A DNA stretch of 64,000 nucleotides from Mesorhizobium amorphae CCNWGS0123 (lineage in GTDB: Bacteria > Pseudomonadota > Alphaproteobacteria > Rhizobiales > Rhizobiaceae). Positions 1 through 9,344 of this stretch are shown piece by piece. The DNA is taken from assembly GCF_001686985.1 (NCBI RefSeq), contig NZ_CP015318.1, positions 370,001-434,000 of the forward strand. The letters run 5' to 3'. The translations under genes were made by a program, and so were the position numbers. Below the pieces are notes generated by a model, which saw only the letters and a list, made by a program, of their open reading frames with translations, did no database searches and was not told where the DNA came from. The number at the start of each line of letters is the position of its first letter. Position 1 is the stretch's first letter.

Positions 1-425
1 GTCACCACCAGCACCGGGAATTCGGAAACGTTGACCTCGGTGACCGTCGGCTCCTCGGCCGCTTGCGGCAGGTCGGCCTTGCCGTCCTGCACCTTGCTGC
101 GCGTATCCTGCAGCGCCGTCGCCAGGTTCGTTTGCGGCTGGAACTCGACCAGCACATAACCGCCGCCCTGGAAGGCGGCGGAACGCATCTCCTTGAGCCC
201 CTTCAGGCTCTTCAGCTTGCTTTCCATCGGCCGCAGCAGCAGGCGCTCCGAATCCTCCGGCGAGATGCCCTGATAGATCAGGCTGACATACATCATCGGG
301 ATCGGAACGTCGGGCTCCGCTTCCTTCGGCGTCGACTGATAGGCGACCCAGCCGGCGAGCAGGAGGAAGACCAGGACCGAAATGGTCAGCCGGGCGTTGT
401 GGATTGCGAGTCTTACGATATCCAT
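1..425 (-). CDS. RND efflux transporter permease, N-terminal fragment
   Basis: The reading frame runs off the left edge; about 141 N-terminal residues are visible. It opens with MDIVRLAIHNARLT, a hydrophobic segment (SVLVFLLLAGWVAY) as transmembrane helix 1, then the periplasmic porter start with the EAEPDVPIP stretch typical of AcrB/MexB-type pumps (HAE1 family). It would be the inner-membrane proton-driven pump. The adaptor gene lies 76 bp upstream on the same strand, the usual adaptor-permease order. Substrate cannot be inferred. Family assignment is firm; only the first part of the porter domain is visible. Confidence 0.9.
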   Translation of the reverse strand, partial: MDIVRLAIHNARLTISVLVFLLLAGWVAYQSTPKEAEPDVPIPMMYVSLIYQGISPEDSERLLLRPMESKLKSLKGLKEMRSAAFQGGGYVLVEFQPQTNLATALQDTRSKVQDGKADLPQAAEEPTVTEVNVSEFPVLVV

Positions 426-501
426 GACTTAGGCCTGCTGTTGCTTTCGGGGGCTGCGCGGCAGCGTGTCGTCGCCGGGGGTGGAACCCCGGCTGACCGA
501 A

Positions 502-1683
502 CTATTGCGTGCCGGCTGTCGCCTCGCCGATCAGCTTGTTGATTGTCGCCTGGTCGGCCTCGACCGGTTTGACCAAATCGCCTTCCTTCACCAGCTCCTG
601 GCCGGCAACGATGATGCGCGCATCATCGGGAATGCCGCCGAGCACCAGCCCGTTCGGCGTGTCGTCGACGAGATCGATCGGGAAGAACGCGACCTTGCTG
701 TCCTTGCCGACGGCGCGGATACCGAGATCGCCCTTGTCGCCGAGCGTCACCACCGAGCGCGGCAGCATGATCGCGTCGGTCGGCTGCGCGCTGAGCGCAA
801 TCTCCGCCGTCATGCCGGCCGGGATGCTGCCGTCCGCATTGGGGATCGCCACCTCGACGCGGAAGGTGCGGGTCTGCGAGGAGGCATCGCGGCTGATGTA
901 GCGCACTGTGCCGGTGACCTTCTGGTCGTTGACCAGGCGCACATTGGCCTCGTCGCCGATCTTGATGTAGCGCAGGTCGCGCTCGCTGACCTCGCCACGG
1001 GCGATGACCGGATCGAGCTTGAGAATGGTCGCCACCTCGCCGCCCGCCATCACAGAACTGCCAACTTCCACCGGCACCCGGTCGATGATGCCATCGAAAG
1101 GCGCCTTCACCTCATTGCGACCAAGCTCGGCTTGCATGGCTTCCAGCACCGATTGTGCCAACGTCAGGCTGGAGCGGGCGTTATCGAGCTGCAGCTTGGG
1201 CAGATTTCCGGTCTTGGCCAATCGTTCGGCAGCAGCAAGCTCCGCCTGGCGTTGGGCAAGAAGCTGCCTGGCATTGCTGACGGCCGAAAGTTTTTCCTCG
1301 GTGGCAAGCATCAGCACGAGGTCGCCGGTCTTGACGTGATCGCCCTGCTTGACCGGCAGTTTGTCGATGATGCCGGCCACCCGCGTCGCCAGCACCGCGC
1401 GCTTGTCGGCCTCGGTCAATCCGGAAATGCGGATGGCGCGCGCATAGGTTTTGCGCGGCGGCGTCACCACCGCGACGGTGCGTGGCGCGGCCTTGGGCTG
1501 TTCGGCCTCGACGGCCTTCGGCTTGTCGGTGCCCGCCGCCTTGGGCTGATCCGCTTCGCCGGCCTTGGGCTTGTTGTCGGAGGCAGCGCTGCCGACGGAC
1601 GAGAACGCGCCCGTTCCCATCCAGGCTGCGAATCCGATAAGCACGACAATTGCTGCAAGCTTGTGAAACCTGATTTTCGGCAT
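502..1683 (-). CDS. RND efflux periplasmic adaptor subunit (membrane fusion protein)
   Basis: A 393-residue HlyD/AcrA-type adaptor that would bridge the inner-membrane pump and an outer-membrane channel. It has an N-terminal membrane anchor (LAAIVVLIGFAAWMGTG), a Lys/Pro/Ala-rich spacer, a lipoyl-like half motif (VKQGDHVKTGDLVLML), an alpha-hairpin (residues about 130-190), the second lipoyl half (NEVKAPFDGIIDRV) and beta-barrel domains. The spacer of repeated KPKA/QPKA units at residues 35-65 is longer than in AcrA. The permease follows directly on the same strand. No outer-membrane factor gene is in view. Confidence 0.93.
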   Translation of the reverse strand: MPKIRFHKLAAIVVLIGFAAWMGTGAFSSVGSAASDNKPKAGEADQPKAAGTDKPKAVEAEQPKAAPRTVAVVTPPRKTYARAIRISGLTEADKRAVLATRVAGIIDKLPVKQGDHVKTGDLVLMLATEEKLSAVSNARQLLAQRQAELAAAERLAKTGNLPKLQLDNARSSLTLAQSVLEAMQAELGRNEVKAPFDGIIDRVPVEVGSSVMAGGEVATILKLDPVIARGEVSERDLRYIKIGDEANVRLVNDQKVTGTVRYISRDASSQTRTFRVEVAIPNADGSIPAGMTAEIALSAQPTDAIMLPRSVVTLGDKGDLGIRAVGKDSKVAFFPIDLVDDTPNGLVLGGIPDDARIIVAGQELVKEGDLVKPVEADQATINKLIGEATAGTQ

Positions 1684-1991
1684 GTCGTTTTTTCCACTGC
1701 GGGTCGGGCCAGGCCGCGTCTTCGAAACGCGGGCGCGTCGCCGATATGGGTGCGCGCAGGGCCATGTTCAATTTGCCGTGAACGGCGAAGCGCGCTTCTA
1801 CCTCAAGTTTGCATTGCAAAACAGTCAGAAAGTTTGATGGATCATTGCGCCACTGGACAGAGTATGCCCGCCATTCTCCAGCTCTTGGCCGCCCGGCCGC
1901 CCGCCTTCACTGGGTCGGGAAGTTCTTTGGCAGCAGGTGTCAGGATGATGCGAAACCTCTCAAGCATTCGACCAAACAGAGGGCAAATCTA
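1684..1991. other. Intergenic region without recognisable gene
   Basis: 308 bp between the adaptor gene start and the dehydrogenase gene stop, both on the minus strand. It should hold the promoter of the efflux operon and the 3' end of the dehydrogenase transcript. I see no convincing hairpin with a U tract, no operator-like palindrome and no coding frame with a plausible ribosome binding site. Confidence 0.5.
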
Positions 1992-3413
1992 TCAAGTGAT
2001 GAGCTTCAACAGGCGGAAAAGCCGCTCGAATGTTTTGCCGTAGGGTGGGCGCAGAAGGGCGCCCGCGCTCAATTTGGACTGGAGGAAAATCGGCTTTTCC
2101 TTGCTGAAGGTCCGAAAACCCCATTCGCCGTGATAGGCGCCCATGCCGCTGGCGCCGACGCCGCCGAATGGCTGGCGTTCCTGAACCAGATGCAGCATGC
2201 AGTCATTGACCGTGACGCCGCCGGCAATCGTTTCCTGCATCACCCGTTGGCGATTGCCGCTGTCGCGGCCGAACCAGTAGAGCGCCAGCGGACGCTCCGC
2301 CCGGTTCACATGCTCGATGGCGTCGTCGACCTTGGCGTATTCGATGATCGGCAGCACCGGCCCGAAAATCTCTTCGCGCATCAGCCGCAGATCCTCGCTT
2401 GCGTTCCTGACCAGCGTAGGCAGCATCTTGCGATCCGTATCGCCGAGTCTTTCGCCTGCCGGATTGATCTCGATGACTTCGGCACCACTCTCACGAGCTT
2501 CGGCGACCATGTCGCTGAGCCGCTGATGGTGCCGCTCGCTGACGATGGCCGTATAGTCGGGATTGTTGCGTAGGCTCGGATAGAGCCGCGCCACCGCGGC
2601 CGCAAACTTCGTGGCAATCATCTCCGACTGCCCTTGCGGAACCAGAAGATAGTCCGGAGCGATGCAGGTCTGGCCTGCGTTCAAAAGCTTGCTGTAGGCG
2701 ACGCTGGACACGGCTGCGTCGAGGTCGCATGAGGCATCGAAGATGGCGGGCGACTTGCCACCAAGTTCGAGCGTCACTGGCGTGAGGTTCGCTGCCGCGG
2801 CCATCGCGACCTGGCGGCCGACCGCCGTCGAACCGGTGAACAGCAAATGATCGAAGGGTATTGACACGAAGGCTTTTCCGACCTCGGCGTCGCCGACAAC
2901 GACACTCATCTCGTCAGGGGCAAAATGTTCGCCGACCAGATGTTCGAGCAATTCGGAAAATTTCGGCGTCAGTTCGGAGGGCTTGATCAGAACGCGGTTG
3001 CCGGCCGCCAGCGCGGCCGTGGCCGGCGCGATGGCAAGCTGGAACGGATAGTTCCAGGGCGAAACGATGCCGACCACGCCGACCGGCTGCGGCAGAAGTC
3101 GATTGCGCCCCGGCAGGAACGGCAGGCTGGTGGCGACGCGGCGCTCCCGCATCCATCCGCGCAAATGCGCCAGCGCATGCCTTATCCCGGCGCCGACGAC
3201 GAACAGTTCGGCAAGACGCGTCTCATGGGCCGACCGGCCGCTGAAATCAGCGTCGATGGCGGAGCAGATCTCGGCCTCATGCTGCTCGGTGAGCGCCAGC
3301 AGACGCCTGAGACGATCCTTGCGGACATCAAGGCTCGGGAAAGGCTCTTTCTCGAATGCCCGGCGCTGCGACTCGAACCGTGCGCCAAGGGCATCCTGTC
3401 TGGTCTGCAACAT
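1992..3413 (-). CDS. calB: Aldehyde dehydrogenase, coniferyl aldehyde dehydrogenase type
   Basis: 473 residues, the length of the CalB / short class 3-like ALDH branch. It would oxidise an aromatic or aliphatic aldehyde to the acid with NAD(P)+. Visible are the cofactor-binding SPWNYPF and KPSE motifs, GSTAVGR, the general-base Glu in LELGGKSP, and the catalytic Cys in NAGQTCIAPDY. The C-terminal hydrophobic tail (LSAGALLRPPYGK) is typical of this branch. Closest family is coniferyl aldehyde dehydrogenase, but substrate is not proven by sequence. It stands alone, downstream of the patatin gene with a 134-bp gap. Confidence 0.85.
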   Translation of the reverse strand: MLQTRQDALGARFESQRRAFEKEPFPSLDVRKDRLRRLLALTEQHEAEICSAIDADFSGRSAHETRLAELFVVGAGIRHALAHLRGWMRERRVATSLPFLPGRNRLLPQPVGVVGIVSPWNYPFQLAIAPATAALAAGNRVLIKPSELTPKFSELLEHLVGEHFAPDEMSVVVGDAEVGKAFVSIPFDHLLFTGSTAVGRQVAMAAAANLTPVTLELGGKSPAIFDASCDLDAAVSSVAYSKLLNAGQTCIAPDYLLVPQGQSEMIATKFAAAVARLYPSLRNNPDYTAIVSERHHQRLSDMVAEARESGAEVIEINPAGERLGDTDRKMLPTLVRNASEDLRLMREEIFGPVLPIIEYAKVDDAIEHVNRAERPLALYWFGRDSGNRQRVMQETIAGGVTVNDCMLHLVQERQPFGGVGASGMGAYHGEWGFRTFSKEKPIFLQSKLSAGALLRPPYGKTFERLFRLLKLIT

Positions 3414-3547
3414 CGCAACCTCCCGTTTACGTCTAGGTAAGGTTACATCGCAGCAGTGGCCGAATCCAGCACTTCCCTGGTTCCGTTAGGGAAGAACATC
3501 TCTCTGTTCTCGCCGCGAGGCGAGAGGGTGAATTGAAGACCGCGTGC

Positions 3548-4678
3548 TCAGGCCTGACGGCGTGCCTGCTCGGGCTTCTTGCGCGCCGCCAAAAACTCCT
3601 TGACCCGCCGGCCGGGCGCCGGCCCGCGCACCGGCTTGAAGCCGTCGTCGAGCTCGCCGGAGAGGTCGAGCGTCGGCCGCTTGCCGACGGCGTCGTAATT
3701 CTCCTCCAGCCAGTCGCTGGCCGCGGTGCGGCCGAGATCGCGCAGATAGGCGAGGAATGCCCATTCGGCATTGACCTTGGACGACGCCGACAGGTCCTTG
3801 AACGCCTCGTCGGCGTCGATGCGGTGCATGCGGATGTCGCGGTATTCGCCATGCGGCAGCCGGCCGGCGGCGATCAGTTCCTTGACGAAGGCAATCGAGC
3901 GGAATTCGTTCAGCAGCCCGGCATTGAAGGTGATTTCGTCGATGCGGTTCTGGATTTCGTTGGCGCTCTTCGGCGTCCCTTCGCGCACCACCGGATTGAT
4001 CTGCACCAGGAGCACGTCCTCGGTCGCCGCCGTCTTGAAGAACGGGAACAGCGCCGGATTGCCGCCATAGCCGCCATCCCAATAGGGCACGCCCTTGATC
4101 TCGACGGCGCGGAACAATTGCGGCAGGCAGGCCGAGGCCATCACCGTGTCGAGCTCGATCTCGCCGTCGGAAAAGACGCGCAACTGCCCGGTCTCGACAT
4201 TGGTCGCCGAGATGAACAGCTCCATCGACTGGCAGGCATGCACGTTCTTGAAATCTATCTCCTGTTCGACCACGTCGCGCAGCGGATTGAGCCCGAGCGG
4301 GTTGGCGACATAGGGCGAAAACACCCGCGACATGGTGTCGAAGAAGAAATAGCCCGGCGTGTTCTCGATCGACCAGTTGCCCCAGGCGACATCCCACGGC
4401 ATGCGCTGCACCGGGCTGAAGCGGCCCTTCGCCGCCACTGCGCGCCAGAAATCGTCGAGCTTCTGTCGCGCACCCTCGACACCGCCGCGCACGAAGCCAT
4501 CGGCCAGCGCCACCGCGTTCATGGCCCCGGCGCTGGTGCCGGAAACGGCTGCTATCTCCAGCCGCCCATCCTCCAGCAGCCGGTCGAGCACGCCCCAGGA
4601 AAAGGCGCCATGCGAGCCGCCGCCCTGGAGCGCGATGTTGATCTTCTTTTTTTCCTCCGCCTTGCCGTTCGTCGTCAT
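3548..4678 (-). CDS. Patatin-like phospholipase
   Basis: 376 residues. A bacterial patatin domain hydrolysing acyl esters with a Ser-Asp dyad. The oxyanion hole is GGGSHG near residue 20, the nucleophile elbow is GTSAG near residue 48, and the catalytic Asp is in DGGYGGNP. A short Lys/Glu-rich N-terminus precedes the core; no signal peptide is seen, so it is probably cytoplasmic. The C-terminus ends in a basic stretch (AARKKPEQARRQA). In rhizobia similar genes often sit near PHB genes; here the phaAB locus lies 3.5 kb away. Physiological substrate unknown. Confidence 0.88.
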   Translation of the reverse strand: MTTNGKAEEKKKINIALQGGGSHGAFSWGVLDRLLEDGRLEIAAVSGTSAGAMNAVALADGFVRGGVEGARQKLDDFWRAVAAKGRFSPVQRMPWDVAWGNWSIENTPGYFFFDTMSRVFSPYVANPLGLNPLRDVVEQEIDFKNVHACQSMELFISATNVETGQLRVFSDGEIELDTVMASACLPQLFRAVEIKGVPYWDGGYGGNPALFPFFKTAATEDVLLVQINPVVREGTPKSANEIQNRIDEITFNAGLLNEFRSIAFVKELIAAGRLPHGEYRDIRMHRIDADEAFKDLSASSKVNAEWAFLAYLRDLGRTAASDWLEENYDAVGKRPTLDLSGELDDGFKPVRGPAPGRRVKEFLAARKKPEQARRQA

Positions 4679-4893
4679 GGCGTTCCTGTCGGTTTGGATG
4701 CCGCGTGCCTCATCCTGCCCGGGAATCGGAACAGTTCGGCTGCGGCGGACCTATGTTGCAGTGCAGCATATAAGTCCTGACCAAGGCAAGAACACGAACA
4801 CGGTCGCGTGATCACATGAAATTTCGGTCATCGAGAACAACCTCTCCGAATTGAAGCGGAGAGGGCTGTGTTGATCGAAACAGGTTGGAAGAC

Positions 4894-5982
4894 TCAGGCC
4901 ACCAGATCCGGCACCGGGCCAACATAGCGCGACAGCGGTCGGATCAGCCGCCCGGTCGTCTGCTGCTCGCGCGCATGGGCGACCCAGCCGGCGACGCGCC
5001 CGGCAGCAAACACGTTGCTGAATGCCTCGGCAGGAAAACCCGCCGCCTCCAGCAAGAGCGCGGTGTAGAACTCGACATTGGTCTGGATCGAGCGCGACGG
5101 CTTGGCCTGCCGCAGCACCTCGAGCGCCGTCTGCTCCACTTTTTCGGCAAAGGCCAGCCGGCGGCCGGTTGCGCCCGCACCACCGAGTTGCCGCACCACC
5201 GCCTTCAGCACGTCGGCGCGTGGGTCGCGCACCCGGTAGATGCGATGGCCGAAGCCCATGATGCGCTCGCCGCGCGCGATTTTCGCGCGCAGCCAGCCGG
5301 CAGCATTGCCGTCTGCCTCGATCGCGTCGAGCATCTCGATCACCGGACCGGGGGCGCCACCATGCAGTGGCCCCTTGAGCGCGCCGAGACCGGCCAGGAT
5401 GGCCGAGGTCAGGCCGGCCTGCGTCGAGGCGACCACACGCGTCGCGAAAGTCGATGCGTTGAGGCCGTGGTCGCAGACGGTGACGAGATAGGTGTCGAGG
5501 GCCGTGGCCAAGGCAGGCGATGTGTCGGTACCGCTCAGCATCCGTAGCATGTCGGCGGCATGGTCCGCCTGCGGGTTCGGCACGATCGCCGGACTTCCGC
5601 GCTTGCCGCGCAGCAAGGCCGGCGTCAGCACCGCCGGCGCCGCGATCAACAGCAAGGCGTCCGTCAGCGTATCGCCGTCCGGCAGCAAGGCGATGCCCGC
5701 GCGCATGCCGCTGTAGACATCGAGCGGCACCAGGGCCGGAAGCATCGGCTGCAACCGCTCGAACACTTCGACGCGCGCCCGGCCGATGGCCTGCGCCAGC
5801 TTGGCATCATCGGGGAGATCGTCGAAGAAGCCGTCCAGCAGCAGGCGAACCACTTGCGGATAGCGCCAGCGACCGGCCAGCTCCGGCAGCGAATGGCCTC
5901 TTATGGTGAGGCGGCCGCCAAGGCCGTCGACATCGGAAAGCACGGTTTCCGCCGCAACCACGTCATCGAGCCCGTTCGCCAT
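4894..5982 (-). CDS. Citrate synthase-like protein (stand-alone catalytic type)
   Basis: 362 residues of the citrate synthase fold (oxaloacetate + acetyl-CoA to citrate, or a 2-methylcitrate-type reaction). Family motifs seen: HGLNASTFATRVV, PLHGGAPG, FGHRIYRVRDPRA with the catalytic His, and NVEFY, where the usual catalytic Asp (NVDFY) is Glu. It is divergent from a second citrate-synthase-like gene across a 93-bp intergenic gap, an arrangement suggesting common control. It is shorter than the TCA enzyme GltA (about 430 residues) and lacks GltA's N-terminal domain, so it is probably not the main TCA enzyme. Confidence 0.85.
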   Translation of the reverse strand: MANGLDDVVAAETVLSDVDGLGGRLTIRGHSLPELAGRWRYPQVVRLLLDGFFDDLPDDAKLAQAIGRARVEVFERLQPMLPALVPLDVYSGMRAGIALLPDGDTLTDALLLIAAPAVLTPALLRGKRGSPAIVPNPQADHAADMLRMLSGTDTSPALATALDTYLVTVCDHGLNASTFATRVVASTQAGLTSAILAGLGALKGPLHGGAPGPVIEMLDAIEADGNAAGWLRAKIARGERIMGFGHRIYRVRDPRADVLKAVVRQLGGAGATGRRLAFAEKVEQTALEVLRQAKPSRSIQTNVEFYTALLLEAAGFPAEAFSNVFAAGRVAGWVAHAREQQTTGRLIRPLSRYVGPVPDLVA

Positions 5983-6037
5983 GTCTCATCTCCTTGCAGC
6001 ATTTCTCATCAAGAGATAAGGGTTGGCCAACATGTGA

Positions 6038-6062
6038 ATCAATCTTGATCAATATAATCAAT
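6038..6062. promoter_or_regulatory. Candidate operator: three ATCAAT repeats between divergent citrate synthase genes
   Basis: Three ATCAAT hexamers start at 6038, 6048 and 6057 in the AT-rich 93-bp gap between the two divergent genes, against a GC-rich background. The middle part also forms the palindrome TTGATCAA. Spacing near one helical turn suggests protein binding on one DNA face. The HTH domain of the adjacent gene is an obvious candidate binder, but that is inference. Confidence 0.45.
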
Positions 6063-6075
6063 ATCAGAGCCCATC

Positions 6076-7221
6076 ATGTCCGAATGGCTATCACGGCAAG
6101 AGGCGCTGGAAAGGCTCAACGTCCGGCCGCAGACGCTCTACGCCTATGTCAGCCGTGGCCGCATCGGCATGCGGCCGCATGAGACCGATCCGCGCCGCAG
6201 CCAGTACCGCGCCGACGACATTGCAGCCCTGGCCACACGCCGCGCGCGCGGACGCAGCCCCTCGGCCATTGCCGAGAGCGCAATTGCTTGGGGCGAGCCG
6301 TCGATCGCGACGGCAATTTCGACCGTTCTGCACGGTCGCCTCATCTATCGCGGTCAGGAGGCCGTTGCGCTCGCCAAATCGGCGACGCTGGAAGAAACCG
6401 CCGCCGTGCTCTGGGCTTCGACCGAACCAGTGGCTTTCAAGGCACCGTCGTCTGAGCCGCCTCATCCAGCCGGTCGCGCGTCGGCCTTTGCGCAGCTTGC
6501 CATGCTTGCCAGCCAGGGAAGACCTTCGCTGGGACGCAGCGCCGCCTCGCTGTGCACTGAGGCCGCGCAAACAATAGGATCGCTGGCGCGGTCGCTGGGC
6601 GCCGCGGCCGGCACGGCGCCTGTGCATCGGCGTCTGGCGCACGGCTGGTCCGTGAATGAAGCCGGCGCGGAAGCGATCCGCTGCGCCCTCGTCCTGCTCG
6701 CCGATCATGAACTCAACGCATCGACCTTCACCACCCGTGTTGCGGCCTCGACCGGGGCCTCGACCGCCGCATGCCTGCTGGCGGGCTTGGCGACGCTAAC
6801 CGGCCCGCGTCACGGCGGCGCCGGCGAAGCGGTGATGCAACTGGCGGAGGATGCGGCAACGCACGGCGCCGATGCGGCGATCCGGCGCTGGCTTGGCCAT
6901 GACCGGCCCTTGCCGGCGTTCGGCCATCCGCTCTATCCCGATGGCGATCCTCGTGCCACCGCACTTTTGGCAGTCATCCCTGTCGACGAAACGCTGCAAC
7001 AGCTCGAGAAAGCCGCTATTGCCGCGACCGGCACACACCCCAACGTCGACTTTGCCCTGGCCGCGCTGACACGCAGTTTTGGCTTGCCGCGCGATGCGCC
7101 GTTCCAGCTGTTTGCGCTTGGACGCAGCATCGGCTGGGCCGCGCATATGGTCGAACAGATCATGAGCGGCAGCATCATCAGGCCGCGCGGCCGCTATGAG
7201 GGGTCCGTGACGAAATTCTAG
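6076..7221 (+). CDS. Citrate synthase-like protein with N-terminal helix-turn-helix domain
   Basis: 381 residues. Residues 1-60 form a MerR/excisionase-like winged helix (LSRQEALERLNVRPQTLYAY then RRSQYRADDI), followed by a citrate synthase fold: HELNASTFTTRVAAS, PRHGGAGEAV, AFGHPLYPDGDPRA and NVDFALAAL. The Arg following the catalytic His in most homologues (GHRxY) is Pro here (GHPLY). It may be an enzyme that binds DNA or a regulator that senses oxaloacetate or acetyl-CoA with a recruited enzyme domain. The neighbour is a divergent stand-alone citrate synthase. Annotated widely as citrate synthase family; function of the fusion is not established to my knowledge. Confidence 0.85.
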   Translation: MSEWLSRQEALERLNVRPQTLYAYVSRGRIGMRPHETDPRRSQYRADDIAALATRRARGRSPSAIAESAIAWGEPSIATAISTVLHGRLIYRGQEAVALAKSATLEETAAVLWASTEPVAFKAPSSEPPHPAGRASAFAQLAMLASQGRPSLGRSAASLCTEAAQTIGSLARSLGAAAGTAPVHRRLAHGWSVNEAGAEAIRCALVLLADHELNASTFTTRVAASTGASTAACLLAGLATLTGPRHGGAGEAVMQLAEDAATHGADAAIRRWLGHDRPLPAFGHPLYPDGDPRATALLAVIPVDETLQQLEKAAIAATGTHPNVDFALAALTRSFGLPRDAPFQLFALGRSIGWAAHMVEQIMSGSIIRPRGRYEGSVTKF

Positions 7222-7234
7222 ATCGATCTGGCGC

Positions 7235-7849
7235 TCACGACATGGTGTCGAGCTTGCGCTGCATGGCGGCGATCTGTTCCTTCAGCTCCTGAAGGTCGTC
7301 CGGCTTCTCCGGCGCTTCCTTCCTGGTCGGCTCGGCCGGAGCAGCAGGAGCAGGCCCGTTCGCACCGGCTGACGGGAATGGCGTGAACAGGCGCATCGCG
7401 TTCTGGAACATCTCCATGTTGCGGCGCGTCTGCTCCTCCAGCGCCTTGATCGGCGTGGCCATCTTCATCACGTCGATCGGCGACTTGCCGAAGGCGCCCT
7501 TCATCTGCTCGCGGAACCGTTCCTGCTCTTTGGAGAAGGCGATCATCGATTGTTCGAGGAAGCTCGGCACGATCATCTGCATCTGGTCGCCGTAGAAGGC
7601 GATCAGCTGGCGCAGGAACGGGATCGGCAGCATGTTCTGCCCGTCCTTGTTCTCCAGCTCGAAGATGATCTGTGTCAGCACCGGGTGCGTGATGTCGTCA
7701 CCGGTCTTGGCGTCCTGGACGGTGAATTCCTCGCCCTTCTTGACCATATCGGCCAGGTCCTCGAGCGTCACATAGGTGCTGGTGCCGGTGTTGTAGAGCC
7801 GGCGATTGGCATATTTCTTGATAATGATCGGATCGTCTTTCGCGGCCAT
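7235..7849 (-). CDS. phaR: Polyhydroxyalkanoate synthesis repressor PhaR
   Basis: 204 residues. Represses phasin and PHA genes and is released by binding nascent PHB granules. The N-terminus IIKKYANRRLYNTGTSTYV is the PHA accumulation regulator DNA-binding domain; residues 60-130 are the PHB-binding part; the C-terminus (residues 140-204) is Pro/Ala-rich ending in a coiled coil (LQELKEQIAAMQRKLDTMS). The frame continues further upstream, but the start at 7849 (MAAKDDPII) is preceded by a GGAGGATACTG ribosome-binding stretch and fits family length. Divergent from phaA with TGC-rich dyads between. Confidence 0.95.
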   Translation of the reverse strand: MAAKDDPIIIKKYANRRLYNTGTSTYVTLEDLADMVKKGEEFTVQDAKTGDDITHPVLTQIIFELENKDGQNMLPIPFLRQLIAFYGDQMQMIVPSFLEQSMIAFSKEQERFREQMKGAFGKSPIDVMKMATPIKALEEQTRRNMEMFQNAMRLFTPFPSAGANGPAPAAPAEPTRKEAPEKPDDLQELKEQIAAMQRKLDTMS

Positions 7850-7971
7850 CAGTATCCTCCCCGGACACCGGCGCATGTGAGTAAGCAGCCGGTAACGATT
7901 GCGCCCTTGCGAGGATATGCGCAAAAGCGTCACAATTCCAAGCGGTTTGTGCAGTGCGGCATCAATTAATG

Positions 7972-8000
7972 CTGCATGGCAGGCAAAATATGCTGCGCAG
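7972..8000. promoter_or_regulatory. Candidate PhaR operator (two TGC-rich dyads)
   Basis: CTGC-ATG-GCAG at 7972-7982 and CTGCGCAG at 7993-8000 lie between divergent phaR and phaA, with centres about 20 bp (two turns) apart. PhaR proteins of related alphaproteobacteria are reported to bind TGC-rich dyads of the CTGC-Nx-GCAG type. This would allow PhaR to control both itself and phaAB. The rest of the 302-bp gap shows no other clear element. Confidence 0.5.
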
Positions 8001-8151
8001 CGAAAGGCGTGGCGGTTGCGCTGGCCGCAGGCAGCCTGCTTGCCGCGCATGGCTGGCATGCCTATTTCCGGTTTGACTTGGGTCATGGAACGGGCAAGAA
8101 AAGTCCCTAACGATACCCAAAAACACGTCACCTCGAAGTCTGGAGAAGAAA

Positions 8152-9330
8152 ATGTCCAATGCCATCGTTGTCGCCGGCGCGGCACGCACGTCTGTTGGCT
8201 CCTTCAACGGCGCCTTCGCCGCCACTCCGGCGCACGAACTCGGCGCCGTCGTCATCCGGGAGTTGCTGTCACGTACCGGTGTCGAGCCGGGCGAGGTCGA
8301 CGAGGTCATCCTCGGTCAGGTGCTGACCGCCGCCCAAGGCCAGAACCCCGCCCGCCAGGCCTCGATCAACGCCGGCCTGCCCAAGGAGACCACTGCCTGG
8401 GGTCTCAACCAGGTTTGCGGCTCGGGCCTGCGCGCCATCGCGCTCGGCATGCAGCAGATCGCCGCCGGCGATGCCAAGGTGATCGTCGCCGGCGGACAGG
8501 AATCGATGTCGCTATCGGCGCATGCCCAGCATCTGCGCGCCGGCGTCAAGATGGGCGACTACAAGATGATCGACACCATGATCAAGGACGGGCTGTGGGA
8601 TGCCTTCAACGGCTACCACATGGGCAACACTGCCGAGAACGTCGCGCGCCAGTTCCAGATCACCCGCGACGACCAGGACCAGTTCGCGCTGGCCTCGCAG
8701 AACAAGGCCGAGGCCGCTCAGAAGGCCGGCAAGTTCAAGGACGAGATCGTCGCCTTCACCATCAAGGGCAAGAAGGGCGACACCATCGTCGACCAAGACG
8801 AGTACATCCGCCACGGCGCCACCATCGACGCCATGACCAAGCTGAAGCCGGCCTTCGACAAGGACGGCACCGTGACCGCCGCCAACGCCTCCGGCATCAA
8901 TGACGGCGCGGCCGGGGCGCTGCTGATGAGCGAAGCGGAGGCCGCCAGGCGCGGCATCACCCCGTTGGCGCGCATCGTGTCCTGGGCCACCGCCGGCGTC
9001 GATCCGCAGATCATGGGCACCGGGCCCATTCCCGCCTCGCGCAAGGCGCTGGCCAAGGCCGGCTGGTCGGTCGGCGACCTCGACCTGGTCGAGGCCAACG
9101 AGGCCTTCGCCGCGCAGGCCTGCGCCGTCAACAAGGACATGGGCTGGGATCCCTCGATCGTCAACGTCAATGGCGGGGCTATCGCCATCGGCCATCCGAT
9201 CGGCGCTTCGGGTGCCCGCATCTTCAACACGCTGGTTTTCGAAATGCGCCGCCGCGGTGCGAAGAAAGGCCTCGCCACGCTCTGCATCGGCGGCGGCATG
9301 GGCGTCGCCATGTGCATCGAAGCGCTCTGA
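8152..9330 (+). CDS. phaA: Acetyl-CoA acetyltransferase (beta-ketothiolase)
   Basis: 392 residues, the usual thiolase length. Condenses two acetyl-CoA to acetoacetyl-CoA, the first step to PHB. The acyl-accepting Cys is in [10 protein letters not shown] near residue 88, the His in [10 protein letters not shown] near 348 and the second Cys in [12 protein letters not shown] near 378. The start has a clear GGAGAAG ribosome binding site. Next gene is the NADPH reductase of the same pathway, 112 bp downstream, separated by a heptamer-repeat hairpin. The polymerase gene phaC is not in the window. Confidence 0.97.
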   Translation: MSNAIVVAGAARTSVGSFNGAFAATPAHELGAVVIRELLSRTGVEPGEVDEVILGQVLTAAQGQNPARQASINAGLPKETTAWGLNQVCGSGLRAIALGMQQIAAGDAKVIVAGGQESMSLSAHAQHLRAGVKMGDYKMIDTMIKDGLWDAFNGYHMGNTAENVARQFQITRDDQDQFALASQNKAEAAQKAGKFKDEIVAFTIKGKKGDTIVDQDEYIRHGATIDAMTKLKPAFDKDGTVTAANASGINDGAAGALLMSEAEAARRGITPLARIVSWATAGVDPQIMGTGPIPASRKALAKAGWSVGDLDLVEANEAFAAQACAVNKDMGWDPSIVNVNGGAIAIGHPIGASGARIFNTLVFEMRRRGAKKGLATLCIGGGMGVAMCIEAL

Positions 9331-9344
9331 GAAAAGAGTGAAAA

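Noticed and set aside
466..2043. Plus-strand 525-codon frame over the efflux adaptor
   Set aside because: Antisense shadow; the minus-strand adaptor has clear lipoyl and membrane-anchor motifs.
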